NCBI GenBank assembly: GCA_016462625.1
Contig: JAEMSV010000014.1
Span: 1-52,068 of the forward strand
Source of the DNA: Solirubrobacteraceae bacterium
GTDB taxonomy: Bacteria; Actinomycetota; Thermoleophilia; Solirubrobacterales; Solirubrobacteraceae
Length of the DNA stretch: 52,068 nt
Direction of reading: 5' to 3'
A program made the position numbers and the translations under genes. Position 1 is the stretch's first letter. Each line of letters starts with the position of its first letter. The notes beneath the pieces were generated by a model, which had not been told where the DNA came from, searched no databases, and saw only the letters and a list, made by a program, of their open reading frames with translations. Of the stretch, positions 8,312 through 16,612 are shown one piece after another.

Positions 8312-9319
8312 ATGGAACCCGCCACCGTCCAGATCAGCAATCCCGACGTGCAGAACCGCGTGCCGACCATCCAGGTCAGCCTCTCGCGGGTTGGCGTGAC
8401 GGGAGTCGAGAAGATCATCCGGCTGAGCCAGAACGGCGAGGCGCAGCTATTCGCCGCGAAGCTCGAGTGCTTCGTCGACCTCGGGCCGCAGCAGAAGGGC
8501 GCGCACATGTCGCGCTTCGAGGAGGTCGTCAACGAGGTGATCGGCGAGGTCGTCCTCGGGATGACGTCCTTCCGTGCCGAGGGCCTGGCCGTACGGATCG
8601 CCGAGCTCGTGCGCGAGCGCCAGGGCGCCCGGCGCGCCGAGGTGACCATCGAGGCGCGGTACCCGGAGCACAAGCCGGCGCCCGTCTCGGGCATCAACAC
8701 GCAGGAGATCTACACGCTGCTCGGCCGGGCGGTCGCCTCCGAGAACGGGACCCGCCGCATCGTGGGGGTCCAGGCCCAGGGCCTGACCGCCTGCCCCTGC
8801 GCGCAGGAGCTCGTCGCGGGCGCCGCGCGCGAGCGGCTGCTGGCCGACGGCTTCACCGACGAGCAGGCCGAGCGGATCTTCGAGCACGTCCCGGTGGCGA
8901 CGCACAACCAGCGCGGCCTCGGCACGCTGCTCATCGGCTTCCCCGAGGACGACGACACCGAGATCGATGCGGGCCCGCTGCTCTCGATCGTCGAGGACTC
9001 GATGTCCTCCGAGATCTACGAGCTGATGAAGCGCAGCGACGAGGGCGCCGTCGTCGAGAAGGCCCACCGGCGGCCGCGATTCGTCGAGGACTGCGTCCGC
9101 GAGACGCTCCGGGGCGTGACCGAGGAGCTCGGCTCACTGTCGGACAAGCATTTCGTGCTGGCGCGCCAGGAGAACCTGGAGACGATCCACCAGCACAACG
9201 TGGTGGCCGAGCGCTTCGGGCTGCTCGGCGAGCTGCGGACCGAACTGGAGACGGGCGAGCACGTGCTCGACCACGTCTCCCTGCGCCAGTGGCTCGACGC
9301 CACCGGCACCGGGTCCTAG
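8312..9319 (+). CDS. folE2: GTP cyclohydrolase, FolE2/MptA family
   Basis: GTP cyclohydrolase IB-type enzyme opening the imidazole ring of GTP for pterin (folate or molybdopterin-related) synthesis. Diagnostic segments are LGPQQKGAHMSRFEE, the metal/catalytic cysteine motif GLTACPCAQE (Cys161, Cys163), THNQRG and the C-terminal KHFVLARQENLETIHQHNV. At 335 residues it is on the long side for FolE2 and closer to archaeal-type MptA proteins. FolE2 is known to use various divalent metals and often replaces FolE under zinc limitation; no obvious Zur box was seen upstream. It is transcribed divergently from sigA. Confidence 0.93.
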   Translation: MEPATVQISNPDVQNRVPTIQVSLSRVGVTGVEKIIRLSQNGEAQLFAAKLECFVDLGPQQKGAHMSRFEEVVNEVIGEVVLGMTSFRAEGLAVRIAELVRERQGARRAEVTIEARYPEHKPAPVSGINTQEIYTLLGRAVASENGTRRIVGVQAQGLTACPCAQELVAGAARERLLADGFTDEQAERIFEHVPVATHNQRGLGTLLIGFPEDDDTEIDAGPLLSIVEDSMSSEIYELMKRSDEGAVVEKAHRRPRFVEDCVRETLRGVTEELGSLSDKHFVLARQENLETIHQHNVVAERFGLLGELRTELETGEHVLDHVSLRQWLDATGTGS

Positions 9320-9327
9320 CAGCGGTC

Positions 9328-9492
9328 CTACGAGCGGCGCGAGCGGGCGTTCAGCGCAGCGAAGCGACCGGAGATGTCCCGGTCGCGGGAACGGGCCCGC
9401 TCGACGAGACTCTGCGAGCCGGAACCGGGGCGGTCGGCAATGCCACAGGCGGCAAGCATTGCGCGGCGGATCTGCAGGGTCCTCTCGTCCAT
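9328..9492 (-). CDS. Possible small protein, 54 aa
   Basis: Short ORF from ATG 9492 to TAG 9328 with third-position G/C bias and a GGAG nine bases upstream of the start. The product starts MDERTLQIRRAMLAAC and ends ALNARSRRS; it is basic with a predicted helix and no membrane segment. It fills an otherwise empty 290-bp gap between folE2 and pgsA. No family is recognised. It could also be a chance ORF. Confidence 0.4.
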   Translation of the reverse strand: MDERTLQIRRAMLAACGIADRPGSGSQSLVERARSRDRDISGRFAALNARSRRS

Positions 9493-9611
9493 GACGTCAG
9501 TCTCCAGTCGGTGCGTGCGGCGGGCGGGGTCACCCTTGGTATCGGCCCCACCGGACGACTCCTACATCCCCAGAACCGTGAATCGGACACATGCCCAATG
9601 GGGACGGTGGA

Positions 9612-10193
9612 TCAGGCCGCGGGCCCGGACGGCCGGGCGCTCTGCGCCTCGTGCCGCTCACGGGCTGCCTCGAGCTGCCGACGCAGCCCGAAGAAGTAGT
9701 CCACGCCGCTGATCACGGTGATCGCGACCATGACGTAGACGAGCGCGTCGACCCACCCCGGGGTCGGGTCGATCGCGATCAGGAAGAAGACGACGACCAC
9801 CTGCACGATCGTCTTCGCCTTGCCCCACCAGTTCGCCGGGATGACGACACCCTGCTGGGTCGCCTGCATCCGCGTGAAGGTCACCGCGAGCTCGCGGGCG
9901 ATGATCACCATCGCGACCCACGCTGCAAGCCGGTCGAGCGACACGAGCGCCAGCAGCGCCCCGATCACCATGAGCTTGTCGGCGATCGGGTCCATGAGCT
10001 TCCCGAACGTCGTGATCGAGCCCCGGCGGCGCGCGTACCAGCCGTCGAACGCGTCGGTGAGCGACGCGATCGCAAAGATGATCGCGGCCACGAGGTCGCC
10101 CTGCTCGAACTCGCCGAGCAGCGCGACGAGCAGCACCGGGATCAGCAGGATCCGCAGCAGCGTCAGGACGTTGGGCACGTTCAGCGGGAACAC
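9612..10193 (-). CDS. pgsA: CDP-diacylglycerol--glycerol-3-phosphate 3-phosphatidyltransferase
   Basis: Membrane enzyme making phosphatidylglycerophosphate (or a related CDP-alcohol product) in phospholipid synthesis. The CDP-alcohol phosphatidyltransferase signature D-G-x2-A-R-x8-G-x3-D-x3-D is complete: DGWYARRRGS, then FGKLMDPIAD. There are about five hydrophobic segments and the opening NVPNVLTLLRILLIPVLL is typical of PgsA. GTG at 10193 gives 193 residues, the usual size; a longer frame upstream overlaps the EamA gene in another frame. It follows the EamA gene by 14 nt and probably shares its transcript. PgsA is preferred over phosphatidylinositol-phosphate synthase on overall similarity. 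Confidence 0.92.
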   Translation of the reverse strand: MFPLNVPNVLTLLRILLIPVLLVALLGEFEQGDLVAAIIFAIASLTDAFDGWYARRRGSITTFGKLMDPIADKLMVIGALLALVSLDRLAAWVAMVIIARELAVTFTRMQATQQGVVIPANWWGKAKTIVQVVVVFFLIAIDPTPGWVDALVYVMVAITVISGVDYFFGLRRQLEAARERHEAQSARPSGPAA

Positions 10194-10207
10194 AGGTGCA
10201 CCAGAGC

Positions 10208-11077
10208 CTATGGAACGGGCTCCTGGACCCCCGCCTCGGTCGCCGCGCCGATGCTGGCGGCGACCACCAGCCCGATCGCCACGAGGTCGCGGCCCGACAG
10301 GGACTGGTGCAGGACGACGAACCCCGCCAGCGCGGCGACCGCGGGTTCCAGGGACATGAAGATGCCGAACACGCGCCGGGACATTCGGCGCAGCGCGGCG
10401 AACTCCAGCGTGTACGGGATCAGGCTGGAGAGCAGCGCGACCGCCGCTCCCTGCGCGAGCAGGGACGGCTCGAGCAGCGCGTCTCCGGCCTGGGCGATGC
10501 CCGGTCCGATCGGGACCATCGCCGCGATGATCATGCCGAGCGCGAGCCCGGCGTTGCCCTTGACCCGCGCCCCCAGCGGCTGGGCGAGGAGGATGTACGC
10601 GCCCCAGCACACCCCCGCCAGCAGCGCGAAGACAACCCCCCACGGATCCAGGCCGCCGGCCCCGCCCGAGCGCAGGCCGAGCAGGATGATGCCTGCGGCG
10701 GCGAGCGTCACCCAGAGGACGTCGAGCCGCTTGCGCGACAGCGCGACGGCGACCCCCAGCGGCCCGGCGAACTCGAGCGTGACCGCGATCCCCAGCGGGA
10801 TCCGGTCGAGCGCCTCGTAGAAGACGAAGTTCATCAGCCCGAGCACGACGCCGTAGACCACGGCGAGCCGCAGCGCTCCGGGCTCGCGGAAGTCGCTGGG
10901 CCGAGGGCGCCAGATCAGCGCGGCCAGAACGCCCGATATCCCGAGCCGCAGGAGGGCGGCACCGGCCGGCCCGAGATCGTCGAAGAGCGTCGCCGCGAGA
11001 CCTGCCCCGAACTGGACCGAGACGATCGAGCCGAAGACCAGGACCTCAGGGCGGACGCGGTCGGTGGGCACGGACAT
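10208..11077 (-). CDS. EamA-family (RhtA-like) transporter
   Basis: Ten-helix drug/metabolite transporter of 289 residues with two EamA repeats: roughly residues 10-140 (LRLGISGVLAALIWRP, VLGLMNFVFYEALDRIPLG) and 150-280 (GVVFALLAGVCWGAYILL, SSLIPYTLEFAALRRM, FGIFMSLEPAVAALAGFVVL). The pattern RIPLGIAVTLEFAGPL is close to threonine/homoserine exporters of the RhtA group. Likely role is efflux of amino acids or similar metabolites. A TACCGT hexamer eight bases before the ATG suggests its own leaderless promoter. The substrate is unproven. Confidence 0.9.
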   Translation of the reverse strand: MSVPTDRVRPEVLVFGSIVSVQFGAGLAATLFDDLGPAGAALLRLGISGVLAALIWRPRPSDFREPGALRLAVVYGVVLGLMNFVFYEALDRIPLGIAVTLEFAGPLGVAVALSRKRLDVLWVTLAAAGIILLGLRSGGAGGLDPWGVVFALLAGVCWGAYILLAQPLGARVKGNAGLALGMIIAAMVPIGPGIAQAGDALLEPSLLAQGAAVALLSSLIPYTLEFAALRRMSRRVFGIFMSLEPAVAALAGFVVLHQSLSGRDLVAIGLVVAASIGAATEAGVQEPVP

Positions 11078-11085
11078 CCCGGTGC

Positions 11086-11091
11086 ACGGTA
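11086..11091 (-). promoter_or_regulatory. -10 element TACCGT of the EamA gene
   Basis: Minus-strand TACCGT, eight bases, then ATG at 11077. It lies in the 23-bp gap after fetB, so the EamA-pgsA pair can be transcribed independently of fetAB. Confidence 0.5.
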
Positions 11092-11100
11092 GGTGCCGGG

Positions 11101-11856
11101 CTAGGCCGGGGGCGGCAGCAGCCGGTCGCCCGGAGCGGTGCGGGTGCGCGTGACGAGCTCGGAGACGAGCACCGCGGCCACCACCTGCACCGCGAGCACC
11201 GACAGCAGCACGGTGAGCTGCAGCCGCGCCGCCTCCGCGGGCGACGCGCCGCCGAGCAGCAGGCCGACGAACGTCCCGGGCAGGCTCACGAGCCCGACGT
11301 TCCGGGTCTGGTCCATCGCCGGGACCAGGCCGGTCTGGATCGCGCCTCGCACGGTCGGCCCCAGCGCGTCGCGGATCGTGTCGCCCAGGGACAGCCGGGC
11401 CTCGATCGCGTCACGCTCCGACGCCAGGCCCTCGACCAGCCGGCGACCCGTCAGCGACGTCGCGGCCATCGCGCCCCCGATGAGGATGCCCGCCGTCGGG
11501 ATCGCCGCCCGCGGCTCGAAGGCGAACGCGCCGACGGCGAGCAGCAGCCCGGTGGCGGTCAGCGCGGGGATCGCGATCGCGATCGCCGCGCGCCCCGCAG
11601 CCTGGGGGACGTGTGGCAGCCGGCGGGCCGACGTCGCCGCGGCCGCGGCGACCATGACCGCGATGAAGACGACCGCCAGCGGCGGCACGTCGAAGACCGC
11701 GGCGATGACGAGCCCGACGACGGTCAGCTGGACCGCGGCGCGCGCGCCGACCCAGAGCAGCTCGCGGGTGATCCCGAGGCGCAGTCGCCACGCCAGGCCG
11801 GCGGAGGCGAGGAGCATCGCGGCGGGAACCGCGACCTGGAGGACCTCCTCGCTCAC
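11101..11856 (-). CDS. fetB: Iron export ABC transporter permease FetB (UPF0014)
   Basis: Integral membrane protein of 251 residues with about six to seven hydrophobic segments. The UPF0014 signature is present: PTAGILIGGAMAATSLTGRR at about 125-145, and PAMDQTRNVGLVSLPG followed by TFVGLLLGGASP near residue 185-210. E. coli FetB with FetA exports iron and protects against oxidative stress. The gene overlaps fetA by 4 bp (11853-11856), consistent with one operon and coupled translation. Confidence 0.92.
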   Translation of the reverse strand: MSEEVLQVAVPAAMLLASAGLAWRLRLGITRELLWVGARAAVQLTVVGLVIAAVFDVPPLAVVFIAVMVAAAAATSARRLPHVPQAAGRAAIAIAIPALTATGLLLAVGAFAFEPRAAIPTAGILIGGAMAATSLTGRRLVEGLASERDAIEARLSLGDTIRDALGPTVRGAIQTGLVPAMDQTRNVGLVSLPGTFVGLLLGGASPAEAARLQLTVLLSVLAVQVVAAVLVSELVTRTRTAPGDRLLPPPA

Positions 11857-12488
11857 GGGACCACCCGGCCGCCGTCGAGACGCAGCTCGTCGTCGCTGAC
11901 GGCCGTGATGAGCGCGTGGTCGTGCGTCGCGACGACCACCGCGAGATGCCGCTCGGCCAGCGCGCGGATCGTGCGGGCGACGACGTCGGCCGTGTCGTCG
12001 TCGAGCGCGCTGGTCGGCTCGTCGAGCAGGATCGCGTCGGGTGCCCGCGTGAGCGCCCGCGCGAGGCCGACCCGCAGGCGCTCACCGCCCGACAGCTCGT
12101 CCGCCGCCCGGTCGAGCAGCGCGACCGGCAGCGCGGCCGCCTCCGCGGCGTCGTGAAGCTCCGCGTCGGGGAGCCCTTCCAGCCCGTACGCGAGGTTCTC
12201 CGCCACCGTCCCAGGCAGCATCACGGGCGTCTGGGCGACGAGCGCGACCCGGCGCCGCAGGGCGGGCGCGGGCAGCTCGCGGATGTCCTCGCCGTCGAGG
12301 CGGACGGTGCCGGTGTCCGGCCACGTGAGGCCGTTCAGGCAGCGCAGGAGCGACGTCTTGCCCGAGCCCGACGGGCCGCCCAGCACGAGCACCCGGCCGG
12401 CCGCCGCGCGGAGGGAGACGTCGACGAGCACCGGCCTGCCTGCGCGGGCCAGCGAGATGCCGTCAGCGGTGAGCGTCGCCTCGGCCAC
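11853..12488 (-). CDS. fetA: Iron export ABC transporter ATP-binding protein FetA
   Basis: ABC ATPase with Walker A GGPSGSGKTS, Q-loop VALVAQTPVM, signature LSGGERLRVGLARAL, Walker B AILLDEPTSALD and the switch His in VVVATHDHAL. It should power FetB, whose gene overlaps by 4 bp. The frame is open to an ATG at 12521, but that would overlap the divergent PH-domain gene's promoter. GTG at 12488 has CAGAAT six bases upstream, fits the leaderless pattern and starts just before the conserved fold (VAEATLTADGISL), so it is preferred (211 aa). Confidence 0.9.
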   Translation of the reverse strand: MAEATLTADGISLARAGRPVLVDVSLRAAAGRVLVLGGPSGSGKTSLLRCLNGLTWPDTGTVRLDGEDIRELPAPALRRRVALVAQTPVMLPGTVAENLAYGLEGLPDAELHDAAEAAALPVALLDRAADELSGGERLRVGLARALTRAPDAILLDEPTSALDDDTADVVARTIRALAERHLAVVVATHDHALITAVSDDELRLDGGRVVP

Positions 12489-12494
12489 ACGCCG

Positions 12495-12500
12495 ATTCTG
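12495..12500 (-). promoter_or_regulatory. -10 element CAGAAT of fetAB
   Basis: Minus-strand CAGAAT, six bases, then GTG 12488. Only 43 bp separate this start codon from the divergent GTG 12532, so the two promoters overlap. Confidence 0.45.
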
Positions 12501-12518
12501 TCCCTCGGCGCGGACTGT

Positions 12519-12524
12519 CATGCT
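12519..12524 (+). promoter_or_regulatory. -10 element CATGCT of the PH-domain operon
   Basis: Plus-strand CATGCT, seven bases, then GTG 12532. It supports the GTG over the ATG at 12520, which would lie within the hexamer. Confidence 0.45.
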
Positions 12525-12531
12525 CGGGCGC

Positions 12532-13032
12532 GTGGAGTCCGCCGCCATCCCGGCCCTGCGCCCGCCGCGCCATCGCGTCAGCCGCCACGCGGTCAGCTAC
12601 TGGACCGTGCAGGTCGCCGGCGTCTGGGTCATCGCGTTCCCGGCCCTGCTCATGGGGACGACCGCGATCGACATCTCCGGCCCGCTGCGCGCGATGATCA
12701 TCGTCGCGGCAGGCGCCCTCGCGCTCGCCTCGATCATCGGCGTGCCGCGGTGGCGCTACGCCGTCCACCGGTGGGAGTCGACGCCCGAGGCGGTCTACAC
12801 GCAGACGGGCTGGTTCAACGTCGAGCGCCGGATCGCCCCGGTCTCGCGCATCCAGACCGTCGACACCGAGCGCGGTCCGCTCGAGCAGCTGTGCAACCTG
12901 GCGACCGTGACGGTGACGACCGCGTCGGCGAAGGGCCCCCTGAAGATCGCGGGGCTGGACGACGCCACGGCCGATCGCCTCGTCGACGAGCTGACCGCCG
13001 TCGCGCAGGCGAGCCCCGATGACGCCACCTGA
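12532..13032 (+). CDS. PH domain (bPH2/DUF304) membrane protein, YdbS-like, 166 aa
   Basis: The two hydrophobic segments (about 20-45: VQVAGVWVIAFPALLMG; 50-75: AMIIVAAGALALASIIG) are followed by a bacterial PH domain (WRYAVHRWE, VYTQTGWFNVERRIAPVSRIQTVDTERGPLEQL, then TVTTASAKGPLKIAGLD). This arrangement is that of YdbS. It overlaps the next gene, a YdbT-like protein, by 14 bp, so the two form an operon and probably a membrane complex. In Bacillus the YdbST pair has been linked to resistance to antimicrobial peptides from neighbours; that role is not shown here. Confidence 0.88.
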   Translation: MESAAIPALRPPRHRVSRHAVSYWTVQVAGVWVIAFPALLMGTTAIDISGPLRAMIIVAAGALALASIIGVPRWRYAVHRWESTPEAVYTQTGWFNVERRIAPVSRIQTVDTERGPLEQLCNLATVTVTTASAKGPLKIAGLDDATADRLVDELTAVAQASPDDAT

Positions 13033-14488
13033 CTGGCAGCGGCTCAGCCGCCGCATGCTGCTCGTCCACCCGGTGCACGAGCTCGTCCGCCTAGCGCCGA
13101 TCCTGCTCGCCCTGATCTTCCTCGGCCGCGGCGACCGCGGCGCGATCGGCTGGGGCGCGATGGCGGCGGCGGCCGCGGTGGTCCTGGGCGTCATCCGCTG
13201 GGCGACGACCGACTACCGCGTCACCGACGAGCAGATCCAGATCCGCAGCGGCCTGTTGCAGCGCAAGACGGTCTCGGTGCGGCGCGACCGGGTGCGCGCC
13301 GTCGACCAGTCGGCCCGGCTCATGCACCGGATCGTCGGGCTCGTCGTGCTGACGATCGGCACGGGGCGCAACGACGCGAGCGGCGACGACACGCTGCGGC
13401 TGGACGGGCTCACCCCCGAAGTCGCCGGCCAGCTGCGCACCGACCTGCTGCACCGCGGTGACGACGCCGCGCCGGCGACCACCACCGAGGAAGGCGAGGT
13501 CGAGCTCGCCCGGTGGCATCCCGCCTGGGTCCGCTTCGGTCCCCTGACCCTCCAGGGCGTCGCGACGCTCGGGGTCGTCGCCGCGGGTGTCGGCCAGGTG
13601 TTCGCCGTCGAGGGCGAGGACGTCGACGCCGACGACTTCGGCTTCCTCTCCGGTCTCGCCGACTGGATCTCGCACGAGAGCGTCGCGGTCGTCGTCGGTG
13701 GAGCCGTCTCGGCGGTCGTCGTCATCGTCGTCGTCCTGTCGGTGTTCGGCTACCTCTTCGCCTACTGGAACTTCCGTCTGACGCGGTACCGCGCCGGGAC
13801 GCTGCACATCACGCGGGGCCTGCTCACCACGCGCGCGACGACGCTGGAGGAGCGGCGGCTGCGCGGGGTCGAGCTGGACGAGGCGCTGTCCCTGCGCATC
13901 GCCAAGGGCGCCCGCCTGACGGCGATCGCCACCGGCGGCGACAGCGGCGCTTCGGCCCTCCTGCTGCCACCGGCACCGCGCCAGGCGGCGATCGACACCG
14001 CGGTGGCGGTCCTCGGCGACGAGGCGCCCCTGCGCGCCCCGCTGCGTGACCACGGGCCCGTGGCCCGGCGGCGGCGCTACACCCGCGCGCTGATCCCGGC
14101 GGGGGTCGTCGTCGCGGCGGGCGCGATCGCCGGCGTGGCCGGGGACATCCCCCTCGCCGCCTGGACCATCCCGGGCGCCGCGCTGCTGGTCGCCGCCGCG
14201 CTGCTCGGCGCCGACCGCGCCCGGAACCTCGGCCACACGGTCGCGGGCGGCTGGCTCATCACGCAGTCGGGTTCGATCGTCCGCAGCCGGGCCGCACTCG
14301 AGCACGAGGGGATCATCGGCGTGAACCTCCGCCAGTCCTTCTTCCAGCGCCGCGCGAACCTCGTCACGCTCACCGCGACGACCGCGGGCGGCAGCGAGGG
14401 CTACACCGTGATCGACGTCGACCCGGCTGCCGCGGTCGCCCTCGTCGACGAGGCGGTGCCTGGCCTGCTGGCGCCGTTCAGGGCTTGA
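13019..14488 (+). CDS. PH domain (bPH2/DUF304) membrane protein, YdbT-like, 489 aa
   Basis: Large partner of the preceding protein. Three bPH2 modules can be seen: about 60-140 (ATTDYRVTDEQIQIRSGLLQ), 255-330 (NFRLTRYRAGTLHITRGLLT) and 395-480 (HTVAGGWLITQSGSIVRSRA). Each is preceded by paired hydrophobic helices (LVRLAPILLALIFLG; VAVVVGGAVSAVVVIVVVLS; ALIPAGVVVAAGAIAGVAGD). The start ATG (13019) lies inside the upstream gene. The 3' end overlaps the convergent ABC permease gene by 11 bp (14478-14488). The function is unknown beyond the family. Confidence 0.88.
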   Translation: MTPPDWQRLSRRMLLVHPVHELVRLAPILLALIFLGRGDRGAIGWGAMAAAAAVVLGVIRWATTDYRVTDEQIQIRSGLLQRKTVSVRRDRVRAVDQSARLMHRIVGLVVLTIGTGRNDASGDDTLRLDGLTPEVAGQLRTDLLHRGDDAAPATTTEEGEVELARWHPAWVRFGPLTLQGVATLGVVAAGVGQVFAVEGEDVDADDFGFLSGLADWISHESVAVVVGGAVSAVVVIVVVLSVFGYLFAYWNFRLTRYRAGTLHITRGLLTTRATTLEERRLRGVELDEALSLRIAKGARLTAIATGGDSGASALLLPPAPRQAAIDTAVAVLGDEAPLRAPLRDHGPVARRRRYTRALIPAGVVVAAGAIAGVAGDIPLAAWTIPGAALLVAAALLGADRARNLGHTVAGGWLITQSGSIVRSRAALEHEGIIGVNLRQSFFQRRANLVTLTATTAGGSEGYTVIDVDPAAAVALVDEAVPGLLAPFRA

Positions 14489-15254
14489 GCCGGCGCCCCG
14501 TGCCGAACAGCCAGGCGCTCCAGGCGGTGATCGCGATCCCGATGGCGAGCGTCACGCCGAGCGCAAGGGCGAACGGCACGTCCGCGTGCCCGAGGAAGCC
14601 GTAGCGGACCGCCTGCACGAGGTAGAAGACGGGATTGAAGTGCGAGATCTCCTGCCACGGCGACGGCAGCAGATCGACGCTGTAGAAGACCCCGCCGAGG
14701 AAGGCGAGCGGCAGGATCGCGACGTTGTTGACCGCCATGTGGTGGTCGAAGCTCTCCGCGTAGATCCCGACGACCACGCCGAGCGAGCAGAAGGCCAGCA
14801 GCAGCGCCGCGATCGCCGCAACCAGCGCGAGCGGCTCCTCGACCGGCACGCCCGTGACCGGGATCGCGACCGCGCCCAGGCCGATGCCGATCGCCAGCGC
14901 GCGGACCGCACCGCCCACGGAGATCCCCAGGTTGATCTCCCACGACCGCATCGGCGAGGCGAGGACGTCGTTGAGATAGCGGTCGAACCGGGCCTGGAAC
15001 GTCGACGACGCGTTGTTCGAGTACGCCGCCTGCGCCATCGCCATCGCGATCAGCCCCGGGACGATGAACTGGTCGTAGGGGACGCCCCCGATCTCCTTGA
15101 TCCGCCCGCCGAGCGAGAGCCCGAAGACGAGGATGAACAGCAGGGAGCTGATGATCGGCGCGAGGACCGTCTGGGTCCACAGCTTCAGGACGCGATGGGT
15201 CTCGCGCGTGGCCAGGGCGATGAGCCCCCGATGGCGGACGACGAGCTCGCTCAT
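14478..15254 (-). CDS. ABC-2 type transporter permease
   Basis: Six-helix ABC-2 permease of 258 residues of the multidrug/polyketide-antibiotic exporter type. Segments include VLAPIISSLLFILVFGLSLGG, QFIVPGLIAMAMAQAAYSNN and the typical C-terminal NPVFYLVQAVRYGFLG. Its ATG overlaps the TGA of the upstream ATPase gene in an ATGA junction (15251-15254), so both are one operon. Likely export of a lipid, polysaccharide or drug; the substrate is not evident. Confidence 0.9.
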   Translation of the reverse strand: MSELVVRHRGLIALATRETHRVLKLWTQTVLAPIISSLLFILVFGLSLGGRIKEIGGVPYDQFIVPGLIAMAMAQAAYSNNASSTFQARFDRYLNDVLASPMRSWEINLGISVGGAVRALAIGIGLGAVAIPVTGVPVEEPLALVAAIAALLLAFCSLGVVVGIYAESFDHHMAVNNVAILPLAFLGGVFYSVDLLPSPWQEISHFNPVFYLVQAVRYGFLGHADVPFALALGVTLAIGIAITAWSAWLFGTGRRLKP

Positions 15255-15988
15255 GCCGTCGCCATCGCTTTGACGTAGACGTCGGCCAGCGTGTCCGCGT
15301 CGTAGGTCGCCCGCAGGCCGTCGGCGCTGTCGCGCGCGAGCAGCCGCCCGCCGCGGATGAGCGCGATCTCCTCGCACAGCTCCTCGGCCTCTTCGAGGTA
15401 GTGCGTCGTCAGGAGGATCGTCGTGCCCATGTCGTGCAGGCGGCGGATGTAGCGCCACAGCTCGGTGCGCAGCTCGAAGTCCACGCCGGCGGTCGGCTCG
15501 TCGAGGATCACCAGGCGCGGCTCGTGCATCAGCGCCCGGGCGAGGAGGAGCCGCCGGCGCATGCCGCCCGACAGCGCCGGCGCGCGCACGCCCGCCTTCC
15601 CGCGCAGGTCGAAGACGTCCATCATCTCGTCGGCCCGGGCACGGGCGTCGGCGCGGCTCATCCCGTAGTAGCCGCCGTGGTAGACGAGCGTCTCGCGCAC
15701 GTCCAGGAAGCGATCGAGGTTGACGTCCTGCTCGGCGAGCCCCACCAGGCCGCGCGCCTCGCGGCAGCCGTGGGGATAGCCGAAGACGCTGACCTCGCCG
15801 CTGGTCGGGCGGATGAGGTTGCACACCGCGCTGATCAGCGTCGTCTTGCCCGCCCCGTTCGGGCCCAGCAGGCCGAAGAACGCGCCGTCCGGGATCTCCA
15901 GATCCAGGCCGTCCAGCGCCAGCAGGCCGCCGTCGTAGCGCTTCGTCAGCCCCCGGATCGAGAGCGCGGGTGCTTGAGAGACGGCCAC
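15251..15988 (-). CDS. ABC transporter ATP-binding protein (DrrA/CcmA-like)
   Basis: ATPase with Walker A GLLGPNGAGKTTL, Q-loop GLAEQDVNLD, signature LSGGMRRRLLLARAL, Walker B LVILDEPTAGVD and H-loop ILLTTHYLEEAEEL. It is 245 residues from GTG 15988, which has TACCGT six bases upstream. It pairs with the ABC-2 permease by a 4-bp overlap. It is divergent from clpP with only 42 bp between the start codons. Confidence 0.91.
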   Translation of the reverse strand: MAVSQAPALSIRGLTKRYDGGLLALDGLDLEIPDGAFFGLLGPNGAGKTTLISAVCNLIRPTSGEVSVFGYPHGCREARGLVGLAEQDVNLDRFLDVRETLVYHGGYYGMSRADARARADEMMDVFDLRGKAGVRAPALSGGMRRRLLLARALMHEPRLVILDEPTAGVDFELRTELWRYIRRLHDMGTTILLTTHYLEEAEELCEEIALIRGGRLLARDSADGLRATYDADTLADVYVKAMATA

Positions 15989-15994
15989 CAACCC

Positions 15995-16000
15995 ACGGTA
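15995..16000 (-). promoter_or_regulatory. -10 element TACCGT of the ABC-2 exporter operon
   Basis: Minus-strand TACCGT, six bases, then GTG 15988; identical to the hexamer before the EamA gene. Confidence 0.5.
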
Positions 16001-16018
16001 GCCGGGAGGGTCAGGTAC

Positions 16019-16024
16019 TAGGCT
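16019..16024 (+). promoter_or_regulatory. -10 element TAGGCT of clpP
   Basis: Plus-strand TAGGCT, six bases, then ATG 16031. There is no Shine-Dalgarno-like sequence in between. No convincing -35 is seen at normal spacing. Confidence 0.5.
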
Positions 16025-16030
16025 GGCGAC

Positions 16031-16612
16031 ATGCCGCTCATCCCCACCGTCGTCGAACGCTCCGCCCGCGGGGAGCGCGAGTACGACATCTACTCGCGCC
16101 TGCTCAACGAGCGCATCATCTTCCTGGGCTCGGCCGTCGACGATCAGGTCGCCAACATCGTCGTCGCACAGCTCCTGCATCTGGAGTCCTCGGATCCGGA
16201 CAAGGACATCTCGATGTACATCAACTCGCCCGGCGGGTCGATCTACGCCGGCATGGCGATCTACGACACGATGCAGTTCATCAAGCCGGACGTGTCGACC
16301 ATCGTCTGCGGCATCGCGATGTCGATGGGCTCGCTGCTGCTGACCGGTGGCGCGAAGGGCAAGCGCATGTCGCTGCCGAACTCGCGGATCCTGATCCACC
16401 AGCCGTCGGCCGGATTCGAGGGTCAGTCCTCGGACATCGAGATCCACATGAACGAGATCCTCAAGACCCGCAAGCGCATCGACGAGCTCTACGCGCTGCA
16501 CACGGGGCAGTCCGAGGAGCAGGTCCACATCGACATGGAGCGCGACCGCTTCTTCCGTCCCGATCAGGCCGTCGAGTACGGCCTGATCGACAAGGTCATC
16601 TCAAGCCACTGA
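16031..16612 (+). CDS. clpP: ATP-dependent Clp protease proteolytic subunit
   Basis: Serine peptidase barrel subunit that works with ClpX/ClpC ATPases. The catalytic triad is present: Ser98 in [10 protein letters not shown], His123 in [10 protein letters not shown] and Asp172 in ERDRFF. Conserved ERIIFLG and [17 protein letters not shown] segments are also present. The protein is 193 residues, a typical mature-like length. No clpX or trigger factor gene is adjacent, so this may be one of several clpP paralogues. The 3' end overlaps the convergent fumarylacetoacetase-family gene by 12 bp. Confidence 0.96.
   Translation: MPLIPTVVERSARGEREYDIYSRLLNERIIFLGSAVDDQVANIVVAQLLHLESSDPDKDISMYINSPGGSIYAGMAIYDTMQFIKPDVSTIVCGIAMSMGSLLLTGGAKGKRMSLPNSRILIHQPSAGFEGQSSDIEIHMNEILKTRKRIDELYALHTGQSEEQVHIDMERDRFFRPDQAVEYGLIDKVISSH

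Noticed and set aside
9351..9590. 79-codon minus-strand frame between folE2 and pgsA
   Set aside because: Pro/Arg/Ser-rich shadow in a different frame from the better-supported 54-codon ORF, with no ribosome-binding site.
12520..12522. ATG starts on both strands at CATG for fetA and the PH-domain gene
   Set aside because: They would overlap each other and destroy both -10 boxes; the GTG starts at 12488 and 12532 fit the leaderless spacing.
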